Assembly (NCBI RefSeq): GCF_028554725.1
Contig: NC_071671.1
Span: 44,920,501 to 44,984,500, forward strand
DNA from: Zeugodacus cucurbitae
Taxonomy: Eukaryota > Arthropoda > Insecta > Diptera > Tephritidae
Length of the DNA: 64,000 nucleotides
Direction of reading: 5' to 3'
Below the pieces are notes generated by a model. It was not told the origin of the DNA. It ran no database searches and worked only from the letters and a program-made list of their open reading frames with translations. Both the position numbers and the translations under genes were made by a program. Shown piece after piece: positions 38,641-52,300 of the stretch. How positions within the stretch are numbered: the stretch's first letter is position 1; the number at the start of each line of letters is the position of its first letter.

Positions 38641-40134
38641 ACTTGATGCGCAATATTAAGAATCTCTTTTGTGTAATATAAGACACTTAATGTTTGTATA
38701 TGCAGTAGGGACCTACTGTATGTGGAAGCACTATATTACAATATTTTAATTTAAAATTTACTAAATAACATTGCATTCAAACCCATTTATGAATAAAAAT
38801 CGGCAATCGAACTAAATAAATTTAATCATTTCATGCTAGTCAAAGAGGAGTTGACATATGTGAGGTTCAATTTCTTCGTGCTTTATTTTTTAACCTAAGA
38901 AGTAATCTAAGCACTATCGCAACTGTGTTGATTTCGACTAGTTTTACTTATGGGCGAATTTTCACCGACTTGATCTGAACATTAACGCCGACGACGCGAA
39001 AATAATCGTTTATAAGTAGAAAATACTGGATGTTGGTTTTGATTTTTTCCATCACTCTACTAGAAACCAAGTCATAAAATCACTAGAGACCAACACTGGC
39101 GTAAAATCAAAGAAATGTTCTCGGTAACATACTTAGCAATCGTACAGCCGATTAATAAATACTTAATGCTGCTATGGACTAATAGGTCGCAGATGAAGGA
39201 ACCAAAATTCTGAGAAAGCATCGTACTTCAAGAGGTGACAGATTGAATCTCGGGTCCTCCTGAGAATTGTCTAATTAATATTTGACGAGACGTTTTCATG
39301 AAAATTACTTCTATATGCATTTGTTGATTTAGAACCAGCTCTCAGGAACATCAACACGCAATTCTTAAAATATGATATACTAAAAGCTAGACTTGTTAAT
39401 CCTCGTATAATTGTGTTCTGGATGCACTGCAGCAGAGAACGTTAAATATATATATATATATATATTATACGTTCTCTGCATTGTGGAATTGAAATATATT
39501 TGCAACGGCCACATTTGCTAACGCTAATTCAGTTTAGAACCGTGAGATGTGAGAGTGGGATACCCGAAGGATTGCCAACTTTGAGAGAATATATATTTCC
39601 GAAGAATATTTATGAAAAGATATCGGAGAAAATGAGGTTACGGATGGTTATTTTGTGGAATAAATACATACTGATGGCAACTGAAATTTCAGTAGCGTCG
39701 ACCAAAAGCTTCTTTCTTCGCTTAAAAATCCCATCCTTACAAACCGGAAAGACAAAATCGGTATTTCCTCTGGAAATAATAGGATCGCAAAACCCATTAA
39801 TCTAGTTTCAAAAGGATGACCACTCCGTTCCCCAGAAGAACAGTCAGCAGTTGATGGAGCGATATTGAAAAAAACCGTTACCATGGAAGTTGGGCATAAA
39901 TATGTCGCCGCAAAGCGATCTAAATGTATAACTTGAAATAATTTTCATTCCAAGATAAGCTTTTCCGTAAAATCCCATATTTAAGTAATCCATTACTCTT
40001 GCATTTTTTTCTAAAAGTGGAGTTGGCAACTCTACACGGGAAATACCGAAAGCAATGACAACAAAAATACTCCCAATGGCCAACGAATTCGGCTAATGTG
40101 ACTGAGCGACCATCCAAACACTTTCGGCCGAGTC
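38641..40134. other. Intergenic DNA between LEPROT and the putative qvr leader
   Basis: Low-coding DNA. It contains an 11-bp inverted repeat around an AT tract (39432-39479) and overlapping frames on both strands at 39.5-40.1 kb without recognisable motifs. GAACCAGCTCTCAGGAA at about 39332 has a partial inverted match near 53165, hinting at an old repeat. Confidence 0.45.
39432..39479. repeat. Inverted repeat with AT-rich centre (hairpin or cruciform)
   Basis: GCAGAGAACGT (39432-39442) and its exact reverse complement ACGTTCTCTGC (39469-39479) flank a 26-nt centre of mostly alternating AT. The centre is largely self-complementary, so the whole 48 nt can fold. Confidence 0.8.
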
Positions 40135-40694
40135 AGTTGCTATCATAACGGCGGATAACGCGCAACAAAACGGAGAAGCTCGAGCTCACATTGTCTGCAA
40201 CACACACATATATATATAATACATAAGTGGCAACAACAATAGCAAGAAACATTTTAATTAGAAGTTTTTTGGTGAATATCTGTGTAGAAGAAAAAAAGAT
40301 TTCGAAAGTGAAATATGTGCAAAAAATTTAAATTTCAATAAAAAATCAAAAGCAAGCAAAGCAATGCAATAAAGTGTGCGTGTGTAGGCATTTAAGATAC
40401 ATACATATAGAAAAGTAGAATGAAAAAAGTGCGTGCAAAGTAGAAAAGAATCGATGAATTGATTGCGTGCCGCAGAGGAGGCAGCGGGTGAGGCGGAGAA
40501 AGTCAGCTGGAGTTGGAAAAAGTGAAGTGTTTCGCAAAACTAGCAAATAGTGTAGCAAGAAATTAACAAAACGGTGGTTAAAATGCAAAGTGAAATGTGT
40601 TAAAAATCTATAAAAGAAAAATTCACAACAACAACAGCAAACTGCATGCGAAAGGAAAGTGAAAATTTATGTTGCAAAACCCGTATATGTTGTT
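40135..40694 (+). promoter_or_regulatory. Candidate non-coding first exon and promoter of qvr
   Basis: A TCAGTT initiator (A at 40135) is followed by purine-rich, AAAGTG-rich sequence typical of fly neuronal 5' leaders. A GTAAGG donor-like site lies at 40695. A matching acceptor would be TTCCTAG at about 49192, 64 nt before the qvr ATG. This is inferred from composition and splice-like signals only; no transcript evidence is available. Confidence 0.3.
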
Positions 40695-42149
40695 GTAAGG
40701 AGCGACGCCAGCAGCGCAGTTGGCATAGATTTTCGACTTCCTTTTGACTTTATTGCCTACTTACAGGCGTGGTGTTGTTGTTAAATTTCGGTAGTAGTCA
40801 CCTGTTATTGTTATTGTACACCGCTGACACGGTTTCCATGTTAAGCCTTGTAAAAGCAAAAAAAAACATACAAACAAGCAATTCTTTAAGTACTCTAACA
40901 CAAACAAACATGCGTAGCTAGATCTCTAAGTTTGTATTTATTCATATGTTGTTTTACCTTTTTGAGTTTTTGCAATATTTTCTTTATCGATTAATTATGA
41001 AACAGTGCGATGGCAAGTGAAATGCTCGTGTCTTTGGCAAAGGCAAACAAAAATAGCAACAAAAACAAGTTGTTCTTTGTGTGTTTTTTTGTATTTTTAT
41101 GTTTTTTTACATTTTTTTTGTAACTTCGACAATCGATAAATCAGTATGTTACATAAATTTGTTGTTGACACACCGCAACCATTACAGCAATGTTACACCT
41201 AAATACAAACATATATACATATATGTATAAACAGACTTTGCAACACTTGTTTATCGCACAGCTTCTGCAACAATGTTGGTTTTATAACACATACATACAT
41301 ACATATGTATGTGTATGTGTGTGATTATTCCAACTGTCAAAGCCTAAGTTTGAAATTAACTTTTCCGGTAGGGCTTAGGTCACAGTGGTAATGCAGAAGG
41401 TAATTATTGATTGTACTTAAGTAGGTTGGGTCAATTAATACCAACTGTTGTAAAACTCGGTTAATATGTCATCTCCGGCGATTTGATGTGTGTGTATCGA
41501 TATTATGCAACACCTTGAGGTACGAAAAAATTTCAACCGTTTAAAAATACACCCTAAAGTTTGAAAGCTCCAAATCTCTCAATGAAAAAATCACTCAAAT
41601 TAAGTCTCTAATATTTGCTATTAAAAAAAATTAAAAATCGGGATATTTCTAAATCGCTCAGTTATAGCGAGCGGTTCCAAAAAATCATGTTAGCTCTCCT
41701 ATGTAACACTGTGACCCAATACCATTATTAGCATAATTTTCTGCCGCCAGTAAGGAAGCTGACAGGTATTCTACAATGCAACTGCGATTCAAATGTTATC
41801 GACATTAGAAAGCAGAGACAATTTTTACTTCTTTGCCGAGGATAACTTAATCAAGATGGTAGTCAACCGCTTCTTTAATGAACTAGGGATGAGATCAGAG
41901 CAATAAAAAGCTACCGGAACGCTGTAAATGAACTCAATGGACTGTGAAGACCGACAGAAAACTTGTTTCAATGAGAGTGGAGAGTAGGGATTGATGAAGA
42001 GCGGAATTATTGAATCGAAGAGCCGGCAGCTCAGACACAAAAAGTACTTCACCTCATTACATAAATGCAGTGCCAACAAATTAGAATATATCTGCAGTAT
42101 CTTTATTAACTTCAACTTTTCTTTTGTTGCAATAATAATTAGTTTACAC

Positions 42150-42370
42150 TAATGTTTTCGCCTTCGCAATAGTCCACATTTAGTATTATGCACATATGAC
42201 AGCGCTTCTTCCAATCGTCGAAACACTTCTCAAACTCGATTTTTGGGATAAAAAGTCAGACGGGGTCATGTCTGGCGAATATGGAGACTGGGACATCGTT
42301 ACATTATTGTTATGGCCAAGAATTTAAGAAGAAAAAACGAAGTGTGAGCTTTTAACAAACAAAAATTGAC
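42150..42370 (-). pseudogene. Mariner transposase remnant (C-terminal part)
   Basis: The minus strand gives PYSPDMTPSDF, then, after losing internal sequence, FEKCFDDWKKRCHMCI followed by VDYCEGENI and a stop near 42150. These are the mariner catalytic-D block and the conserved C-terminus (FxxWxxRxxxCI). Frameshifts and a deletion make it inactive. Confidence 0.85.
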
Positions 42371-42429
42371 AAGCTGGCACTTTAATCCCCTCACACTTGA
42401 TAAAATTAAATAATTCACAAAGTTTGATA

Positions 42430-43060
42430 CGTGCAACCTCTGCAATAGTTGCGATTCTTTCTCTGTACAGAGCCGCATAGAAGGTGTGTTATGGTCTCTG
42501 TTTCTTCTACTTCATGGCAGATTCTACAGTTATCATTGTAAGGTAACCCCAGCTGCTGGCGAGTCATTTCTTTTAAATTTCAATAGACGGAATGTGCGGC
42601 TCTTATTCAACTTAGGTCAAGTTTGTCTGCCTGTTTAGCAAGACAATGACTGTTTCCATCTAGACTCAACTATGTCTACATCATATTTGTCGATTAAATA
42701 TGGTAGCCAGAAGTATGTAAATTCTCTCTTTATTAGCATCTAACTGTAAGTTGGTCCAGCTTCGCTGAATATCACTATGTCCTAGAACCCATTGCAGGTT
42801 TATGATGTTCGTGTCACTAATAGCTCCTCGCATTCACTATCTTCAATGAGATTTTAAGAGACTTTAGCCAATTTAAAGCCGCTTGACTATCTGTAAATAT
42901 AAATATATTTATGGTCGTTAACATACACTTTGATGAAACCAAGAGGATTTCTTTAATTACTCTGTATTCTAGTTTGGATCCGTCCGTATAGATACTTAAC
43001 TCGTAGATACTTAACTCGTTTGTCTACCTTGCCCACCTTCTGAAGGGAAGGTTATGTCTA
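42430..43060 (-). pseudogene. Non-LTR retrotransposon RNase H domain remnant
   Basis: The minus strand reads YTDGSKLEYR near 42985, IFTDSQAALNWLKSL near 42890, NLQWVLGHSDIQ near 42790 and a GN....AKQADKL block near 42650. In this order they are the four RNase H blocks with D, D and H residues of retroelements such as the I/LOA/R1 clades. Stops and frameshifts separate them. The clade is not resolved. Confidence 0.75.
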
Positions 43061-46000
43061 GGGTCGAATTTATTTACTTCACAAACAAACAACAGCATAT
43101 TTAAAGACTGACAACTGTATTTGTGACTTGATCGAAGAGAAAAAAAAAAATTAATTTAATATAACAAAAAGTACCGTTGGTATTTAACACTAAAATAAAT
43201 GAAACACAAAATATATATTATATCCTAAAAATTAATCATTTCGACCACAAAACCACCTGTTTGTGTTCAAAACGGCAGTGTTAAAATTTAGATTACGTAT
43301 ACGACACGTTGTCCCCTCAACAATAACCCGTTTGCATAGTAAATACATGAGCACAAATATTGACATGACGCACAACCGAAGAGGCGGAAAAGTGGAAATT
43401 AAGTTAAAATTTGATAAAGCAAAGCATTATTGGCTACTGCACACACTCAGACACGTGTATATATGTTTGTGTGACATTTATTGGTGACTGCATTTTGTGT
43501 GCGCTGAAGTGTGAAGTGTACAAAAATAGATGCAAAATAAAATACACGCTTATGCTAAACAGACTAGACTATGCATATGCATAAGTAAATATATATGGAG
43601 ATGTATGTATATTTAAAAATCTCAAACAAACATACATACATACTCATGAGCAGCTGTGCGCGCGTGTGTTTGCGCCAGTTTACCACATGCCTTGTTGTCG
43701 CCCAAGGCGTTCGCTTCTGTTTATACATATATTTGTAGTTTTTATTTTTTATTTTTACTTTCTTTCGTTTTTTTGTTTGTTTTTGTTAATTTCCCAGAGT
43801 TCAATGTGAGCATGCGACACACTCACACCCACACAGCGCTGCCAATTTATTTGTGCACACAGAGCAAGCAGCGCACAACGCGCTCGCTGGCCAGCCACAC
43901 TTTTATTTCTATTTATTTCTGCTATCAAAATATATTTTACAACTTAATTTCCTTGCATACGCAAATCGTAGCGTCCGCAAACACTTAGTATTAGTATTTA
44001 TTGTAGTTTAGCGTGATTCAAAACAATTTTAAAATTTTGGTTAATATTAGAACTGAATGAGTGATGGACGGCATAAAGTGGGCGTGTGACAATTACATTT
44101 AGCAAATACAGTTTTATATTTGGCATGCGTTAAATTCATTTTGTGGCCTGCAAGTGGTTTCTGTTTGGTATTTTGCTTTTCTTTCGGGCGTCCGTGCGTC
44201 CATGCAGCAGGATGTTGTAGTCTAAAAATAAATATTTTCTGTTTTCCCACAGAGTAGCATTTCGATTAAATGCTGCTCCAGCTGAGTGGTCGATGCCGGG
44301 TTCACTTTAAGTCTGTAAATACTTTTACATTTTTTTATTTAAATCGCCAGATGTTTTGACACTTATTCCACTACAGGTAACTTTTTCTCCGCTATACTGG
44401 TCAGAAGTGCAGCCACACTTAAATATATAACTATTCAGCTTTATTGTAAACTTCATGTGAACGACATTCCCAATGAAAAAACTCACTCTCAACTGTTTTT
44501 CGTATCATGAATTTCCCATAGGCAAAATCTCCTCAATAAATGTATATGTAATTTTTGTCTCATGTGAAACCATAAAATTTGTTCACAAAATCCATATTAA
44601 GTAGTTCTTTGGCCACATGTAAACTTAGGTAAATTTATATTCCTTGTATGGTGGAAGGTGCTTCAAAAGGCTTTACGACTATTGTAGCATTTTTAACTGT
44701 AAGTGGCTCCTATAAAGCTAGCAGCGGATCTTTTGCTTCGAAGTGTAGCATCCTTCAGTGAAGTGACGATTCACTCTAGTAGCAAACTTTCAGTCGATGC
44801 TAGTCATATCTTCACGATTAGATTAGTTTGGATACAAAAGAATCCCAGAAAAATTTAATGCTGATGAGCTGTCAAGGCTAGGCACGTCAGTCTTATCTAC
44901 AGTAGAATGGAAACGATTAGGATCACTTCCTATTCTCTTGTGATTTTCTACTGGACAGTTCGGGTTCTCCTTCTTAACCATGGAAATCGTAAGATAACTA
45001 GAGAGCTCTTCGCCCTCAAATATTTCGTTAGTTGTCGAGTCTTAATATCTAACTAAGAGTAATTTCTGACTTAACAAAGGATTGTCCTTATAGTTTAAGT
45101 GTATTCATCCTCTTCTGGGGAACAGCCATGAAAGTTAAACGTTTTGGGGGGGGAAATCCTGATATCGCAAAGTTTGAAATTAAAATAAAGAGAAAGCATT
45201 AAGATTATAATTGTCAAAGTGGTCTTGAAGGAATTGAGGTGAAAATATCTTGGCATTCAAGATCATTCAAGAACCTTCAGCTTAGTTTTTTTAACCATGA
45301 CAGGGATGTGGGATCACAAAGTGTCAGATTTCCACGGGAAACCTCGATAACTAACCTAACCTAATCTGACGACATCGTGATAGAGGAACAGGTTAAGCAT
45401 CCTCCAAACTAGTTTGGTCAAGCTTTTGGAAGAATTCAATATTATAAAAGTTTTATAGGAGTAAGTTTGTCTACTTTATTATGACCGGATTCGACAATAT
45501 TAAACCATGTGACAGCTTTATAACATGAAGTAGTCAGCTTCTATTTTTAATCCGGTTTCAACCCGTATGTGGATTGTAATTCTTCAACCCATCTTCTTAC
45601 AGGCTTTCATTTTTAGAATACACTTACTGTTAAATAAATTTACTCGTATTTCTGCGTATCTTGATATATTTCAAATAATTTTGATTCATATAACCGTAAA
45701 ATATTTTATTGTACCCATGCGCAATTAATTATGTACACATACATTTGGGACAACAAAAATGTGATTTGAAAGAGCAAGATGAGATTTTAACTCTTCTTCT
45801 CTTATTCATTGACGTCATTAATATCACTATAGTATTTTCACAATAAACAAATTTTATGAGCAAAATGTTTTTAACTGACTATTTACAGCGGAAAAACATG
45901 AAACTATATTAAATAGAAATAAAAATTATAAAAATTATAATTAAGCATGTTCCTAATTTAACTGCAGTTATTTAATTTTGAAAAATATTTTTATTTTTTT

Positions 46001-47422
46001 TTTAGATTTTGCGCGACAATTACACTTATAAATTACTCAGTCTATTGTGGATTGTTGACATTATTTTTAGATTACTTTATTCTATAGTACAACAAATAAA
46101 TAAATAAACTCACACACCCACTCTCTTATTATCTAATCATTGCATATAAATAATTAAGAAAAAAATAATAATGGTAATGATTACTTGATTAATTGATTGA
46201 GGATAAATAACTCATTACATAAATTTGCCGCCGTGCAATTACTAGCTATAAAATGGCGAAATATTAGAAAGACGACTGTAAGAGATATATTTGGCAGAAC
46301 GAGGTCGAATTGCTGTCTGGCCCTTGGTCTGGTTGATCTATGAAAACCAAGTAATTTTTCATTGCATACCGTTGGTAAAAGGTAAGTTGTATGTACAATA
46401 TATAACAGACAGACTGAAAATTTCGTATACTTCTTTGTTTTAATTGGGCATTGAATTATAATTTTCCACCGTACTCTTCAACTCTTACCTTCAGCGACTT
46501 TTATTGTTCTAAGTTAGAACAAATCTTAGGTTTCTGAAAACACTTATGGAGTGTTGAATTACTCTCGAATAGTTGAATAATGATATCGAATTATGTATGT
46601 ATGTATAAAAAGTGTTCTTTTTAGAATGAAACGAACTTTTCAGGCTGCCTGTGGTATGATATAATTTTAAATAAAGCTCGTATACGAATTACTCTTTCCA
46701 AGAGAAAAAAGAACATTTGAGATTTCAGTCATAGGGTCCTAAGCCTTAACTAAAACTATATAAGACTTGTTATAAATTGTTCCTTATTGCAATTCTCAAC
46801 CTAAAATGTTTTTAGAAATCAAAATATGTACGTGAAACCCCTAACCACGCCAAGCGTAGACACGGGCACGGTTTACCAATGTGTGCGGCCCCCAATATCG
46901 TGCGTGAAATACAAAAAGCGTCCAATTACAACGCGATTATGCGTTGATGCTGGAGACTGCAATGAAATGTTTACCCTGTGTGAAATGGGCTTGTTTTGCC
47001 ATTTTTTTTGCAAACATACGTTAATGTCTTTTATTCGACAAAATATTTCTCTTTTCAACATCCGAAATTATATTTTTAATTTGACTATGGAAATGTCATA
47101 TGTTTTCGATATACATATGTCGATTTCGAACGATACTGCAGGCAAAATCAAACGAGTTTGATTTTCAAACATTGACTGCGATGCGGCATTATCGCAAAAT
47201 CGTGCTTACATTGGACATCTACATTTGCCAACATATGTTTGAATTTGTGGCCGCATGTAACGTACCGCACGGTCTGCATCGCATTTGACTTATCTACGCT
47301 GGACAATTTTCCATTGATATACATATTTCATATATTTATTATGTATGGTTGAAAAATGAGCGTTGGCTCTCCTCCTTACGTCTATTAAACAATTAATTAA
47401 TGCTCGAATAGTTTTATAATAA

Positions 47423-48722
47423 ACAAGTAAGGAAAGGCTAAGTTCGGGTGCAACCGAACATTTTATACTCTCGCAATTTATTGAAGAAATTTAACCAATA
47501 CATATATGCGGAATAAAGCTCACCGTATTTTTGAAAAACCTATAATTAGGTATATGGAAATGTTATGACCCGATTTTAATAATTTTTGGAACAGAGACAC
47601 ACTATTAGAAGAAAACAATTTCCTCTGAATTAAATTGAGATATCTGAGAGATTTACCCATATTTTCGTTTAAAATTTACCCTTAGGCGCTGAGTTCAACA
47701 TGTTCGATATCTGGGGCTTTGAAAAGTTATAGTCCGTTTTCGACAATGAGATGAAATGCACTATTTGTGTAAAGCTTTATTCCGCTGTATTCAATAGTTC
47801 CTTATGTATACATTATAAAGTGAACGAATCAGATGGATTTCAAAATTGAGTTATAAGGAAAGTAGTAGTGGTTGTGAACTGATTTCGCCCATTTTTTGTC
47901 CGTGTTATCAAGGTGTCAAGAAAATATTATATACCGAATTTCATTCGAATCGGTCGAATAGTTCCTGAGATATGGGTTTCGACCCATAAGTGGGCAATGC
48001 CACGCCCATTTTCCATTTTGTAAAAAAATCTGAGTACAGCTCCCTTCTGCTATTTCTTCTGCAAAATTTAGTGTTTCTGACGTTTTTCGTTAATGAGTTA
48101 ACCCACTTTTAGTAATTTTCAACCTAACCTTTGTATGGGAGGTGGGCGTGCTGGTTATCCGATTTCAACTATTTTTATGGTGTGTGGTGGGGTATGTATG
48201 AGAACCAACTGCAGAAAGTTTGGTTTATATAGCTTTATTAGTTTGCGAGTTAAATACAAATAACCGATTTGGGGGCGGGGCCACGCCTACTTCCCCAAAA
48301 AAATTACATCCAAATATGTCCCCTCCTAGTGCGATCCTTTATTCCAAATTTTACTTTTATATCTTCATTTATGGCTTAGTTATGACACTTTATGTGTTTT
48401 TGGTTTTCGCCATTTTGTGGGCGTGGCAATGGTCCGATTCTGCCCATTTTCGAACTTGATCTTCTTATGGTGCCAAGGAATATTTGTGCCAAGTTTCGTC
48501 AAGATATCTTAATTTTTGCTCAAGTTACAGCTTGCACAGACGGACAGACGGACCGACGGACGGACGGACAGACATCCGGATTTCAAATCTACTCGTCACC
48601 CTGATCACTTTGGTATATATGACTCTATATCTAACTCTTTTAGTTTTAGGTGTTACAAACAACCGTTATGTGAACAAAACTATAATACTCTCTTTAGCAA
48701 CTTTTGTTGCGAGAGTATAAAA
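47423..48722 (+). repeat. Dispersed repeat family, copy G (best preserved, about 1.3 kb)
   Basis: The complete 5' signature (AACAAGTAAGGAAAGGCTAA, GTTCGG-GTGCAA-CCGAAC hairpin, TTTTATACTCTCGCAA) and 3' signature (TTGCGAGAGTATAAAA) form terminal inverted ends. Inside are GC boxes (GTGGGCGTGG near 48417, GCCACGCCCA near 47999, GGCGGGGCCACGCC near 48274) and a GGACGGACGGACAGACATCC tract near 48560. It lies in the same orientation as qvr, upstream of its coding exon 1. Confidence 0.88.
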
Positions 48723-49256
48723 ACAGCAAGAATTCTTATCACTTTCTAATAAACATTAAAAACTGCCTAATAATATAACATACGTATTGTTCTCTCAGGC
48801 AAATCTTTGCTAAAATTTGCTGCCCTTTTCTAAAAGTGTTCTTAATTTTCTAAGAGCAGCTTATTTTCAAAGAACACAAACTAAATGTACGAACTAATCT
48901 CTGCACTAACTCTAACCAATTTCAAAATAGGTGTTCTGAAGTAGTTTTCACTATTCCCTTAAGAATTACGTGTTTGAAAGGATTTGTTAATTGAAAAAGG
49001 TTACTCATAAAATCAATTAAAAGTACTAAGGTGAATTACAAGTTGTAAATATTTTTGTTAAGGAATAATATCAAAAGGATTGCTAACATAATTATATATT
49101 TGCTTAAACTTAAACTTTCCCTAAATTTATTTAAATAAATTTTATAAAACAAAAATACTACTCGTTAATATTTATTTTCTTTCAAATTCCTAGTTCAAAC
49201 AACTCAATAAGAATCCAACTGCAAACTTATCATAACTAAAAGATAAAGTCTCTAGA

Positions 49257-49326
49257 ATGGGTCGTTGGCGACGGACAACGACGACGCCACCCACTACTTA
49301 CAACAAATGGATGCTGACGTTGACAG
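49257..49326 (+). CDS. qvr: qvr coding exon 1 (start of the signal peptide)
   Basis: ATG followed by 22 codons (MGRWRRTTTT...NKWMLTLT) and one leftover G before GTGAGC. Joined to exon 2 it gives LTAAFGVLIFIWIPQVSA, a standard signal peptide with an AxA-type cleavage site before ECQTRS. It lies 6.4 kb from exon 2. A TTCCTAG acceptor-like site at 49192 suggests an upstream leader exon. Confidence 0.8.
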
Positions 49327-52300
49327 GTGAGCGATGTGTCTATAAATAAATAATACTCTTTTACTATTTCCATACACATGTCTATTCTCACATATGATAA
49401 TAAAAATAAACATGCCATTTCAACTATAAATAGAAAACATCACGAGTCATAGCTGATAATGTGAGGTATCATGGATATATATGATATGTATATTTACATG
49501 CGGCTTGTATATGTATCTAAGTGTACATATAGTAATGCGATTTATGCAAATTTACTATAATTTAATATATAAATAAGTTTAATTTTTAGCTAAAGAGTTT
49601 TCAGGACCAACGAGATGGCAATAAATTTTAGTAATTAATTAAATTTTTTTACACTTACTTACTAGTACATAAAATTAGTAGTAGCGACTTAATTATTTAC
49701 AGAAAATGTAAAATTAAAAGCAAAAACATTTGTAAATATTTTATATTTTTTCAACTTTCATGCGCTTTTATGCATGAAAAGTAATTAAAATTTCATGATT
49801 TTACATTTCATTGAAAAAAATTTAATAAGTAAAAATACTTATATTTCGCTTCGCACACTCAAACTTATTTAAAACTATTTACACTTCGAATAGAACATAT
49901 TGGACTTTCAATATTCGTTCTTACATATACTATTAACATATGTACATACAGGGTGGCCCAGCTTTTATATCGGTATTTAAACATTGAGTACTTTTGACAT
50001 TTACTCACCGATTGCATTGAGTATAATACCTGAGACAGACATGTAGTTAGTATATACATATGTATTGTAGTATGCTTCAGAAACCATATGTCTATCACCG
50101 GTTTTCCGAATTTTGTTTGAAAACAAATGGTGTTCCGTACTACAATAGAGTTCTAGAAACCATTGAAATTTTGTGGTGTTGGGATACAATGGATTGCATT
50201 GAACACACCGAAAGCTCTTCTGAAACAATCATATGTTTTCTGACATTTTGACATAAAGAAAATAAATTAGATTCAAAAAAAATTGAAATCAAAAAAACAA
50301 AATTTGAAAAAATGATGTGAAAAATATGCCATATGTATGTAATAATATGTAATTTGTAATAATTATAAGGGACAATAATTTTTTAAGATTGCTTGGAGTT
50401 GTAACTAAGTCAGGATCAATTTTCCTGCCTGTTATTCATAATTATATTTTGCTTGAATTTATTTGCATCAGCTGATGGATGTAAACATAGTACAATACTA
50501 CATGTGTGTCACTATGCTGGTATATGGTTTCTTGAGCTTTTATTGTAGTACATATCGTAGTACAGAAACCATATGTCTGTCTTAGGCATAATATATGATT
50601 CGAAAAACTCAATTGAGAACAATTCTAACCATAAATTTGCTAGAAAACAGTCTATCAATTGTAAGATGACTCTCCTTCACATTTTCTATCCGTGTGAATC
50701 AACAAAATTTCAGTATTTCAAGAACATACAATCCAATCAGAATCACCAGTTTTAACTTCTCCTGACTTATTTTTCTGGGATTAATTGAAAAAAAGTGCAA
50801 TGTTCCAATAATCCTTAGATCATTAAAGAGCTCAAGGCATATAGAGCATAGACATATGAGCCACAGCTTCGCTATACCGCCCGAGATGCCCGAAAAATAT
50901 TTGAAAATATAACAAAAAAGGCTCACTTTGTTATTAACAATAAGGGCACCAGCTTCATTAATGAATTCAAATATAATTCAATCTAAATACATTGCCCAAA
51001 TTAAATTAAATGTATCAAATATAAAATTCATTTGTTTTTCAAAGTCAACAAATTTTTACATTCCAACATAAAAGTTACTGGACCCTGTACATACATACAT
51101 ACATACATACATCTATTATTATCATTTTCATTCACACATCTGCTACAACTATGAATTGGAAATAGATTTTTGTGAATTTCCTATATTTATTTGCTGTATT
51201 TACGTTTTTGAGGTTAACAAGAACAAATTAAAACATTTGTCTACAATAGAAATCAATAAAAATATTTATAAACCAATTCATAGCCGGTGAGAATAAAAAC
51301 AATAATTGCGCCGCAGATGTGTGGCTGGAAAAGGGGTTCTGGATTTACGAACGGAAATATGTACAATATGAATGGAGAATGTAAAATATTGTGTTGAATG
51401 CAAAATAATCTCTCATTTTTTTTTAATTATAAGATTAATATTCGTTTGTTTTTTACGTGTAGAACACTTTATGTGTTCCTGTGGAGACCCAATACTCATT
51501 TCAGATCAGATTTAATATAATACTCACCAAAATGGTAAATTCTTGACGCAACTCTGAGTATGAAGCTAAATCATAAGAGAAGTACTGAAATCATAAAATC
51601 TCTATTCAGAATTTTTTAATTAGGTATTGGTGACCTGAGAAAGCATGAAAGGTAAAAGAATGCATTAACATTAGACCGAATCAATTTTATAGGTACTGAA
51701 ATTTAGACTTTACTACAAACTAAGCTGACTGAAAAAAACAGAATATAACAGAGAAAAAAATGTCAATTTAGAGATTGTACCAAGAAGACGACCAATTCTA
51801 AGTTCATTGTTGACTTCCAGATATATGTATATACAATAGTATATCATATTATTAATTCAGAATACCCTTTCCTGCGATTTCGTGTTTCACAGCTAGTAAG
51901 CGACCTAGAGACAATTGCGGTCGAATAATCATAAAATACTGCTTTAAAACTCGGTCCATAGCCCGATTTCATTCTCCGTCCTCACCAAGTGCACCTTTGG
52001 ATGTCCTTCCTTGACTCGATATAGGACTTTTATTTCAAATTTACTATTTATCTGACTCCTTCTAATAATATATTGCTGAAATGTATGGAAATCTACGCCG
52101 TGAACTTTATTTTCCAACATTTTTTACGACGAATGCTCTCATACATAGTTATATTAGCGTGTGCGACTCTACCCAGCTTATTCCACTATTTGTTTCTTTG
52201 TTTTATTTTTTTGACAATTTTTTGTTTGTTTATTTATTTTCTTCGGTCGCGTGTGCCCGTATTATACTGGTATCCTCGAGCGTATCATGCGTTAAACTTG

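Larger units (their letters stand above)
40695..49192 (+). other. Region upstream of qvr coding exon 1, with transposon debris
   Basis: It holds a mariner remnant, a retroelement RNase H remnant (42.15-43.06 kb) and a near full-length dispersed repeat (47.4-48.7 kb). The frame 46826-47161 is cysteine-containing but matches no family I know. Nothing else is supported. Confidence 0.5.

Noticed and set aside
39500..40117. Overlapping frames on both strands at 39.5-40.1 kb
   Set aside because: None shows a known motif. The mutual overlap on opposite strands indicates chance or a decayed element I cannot name.
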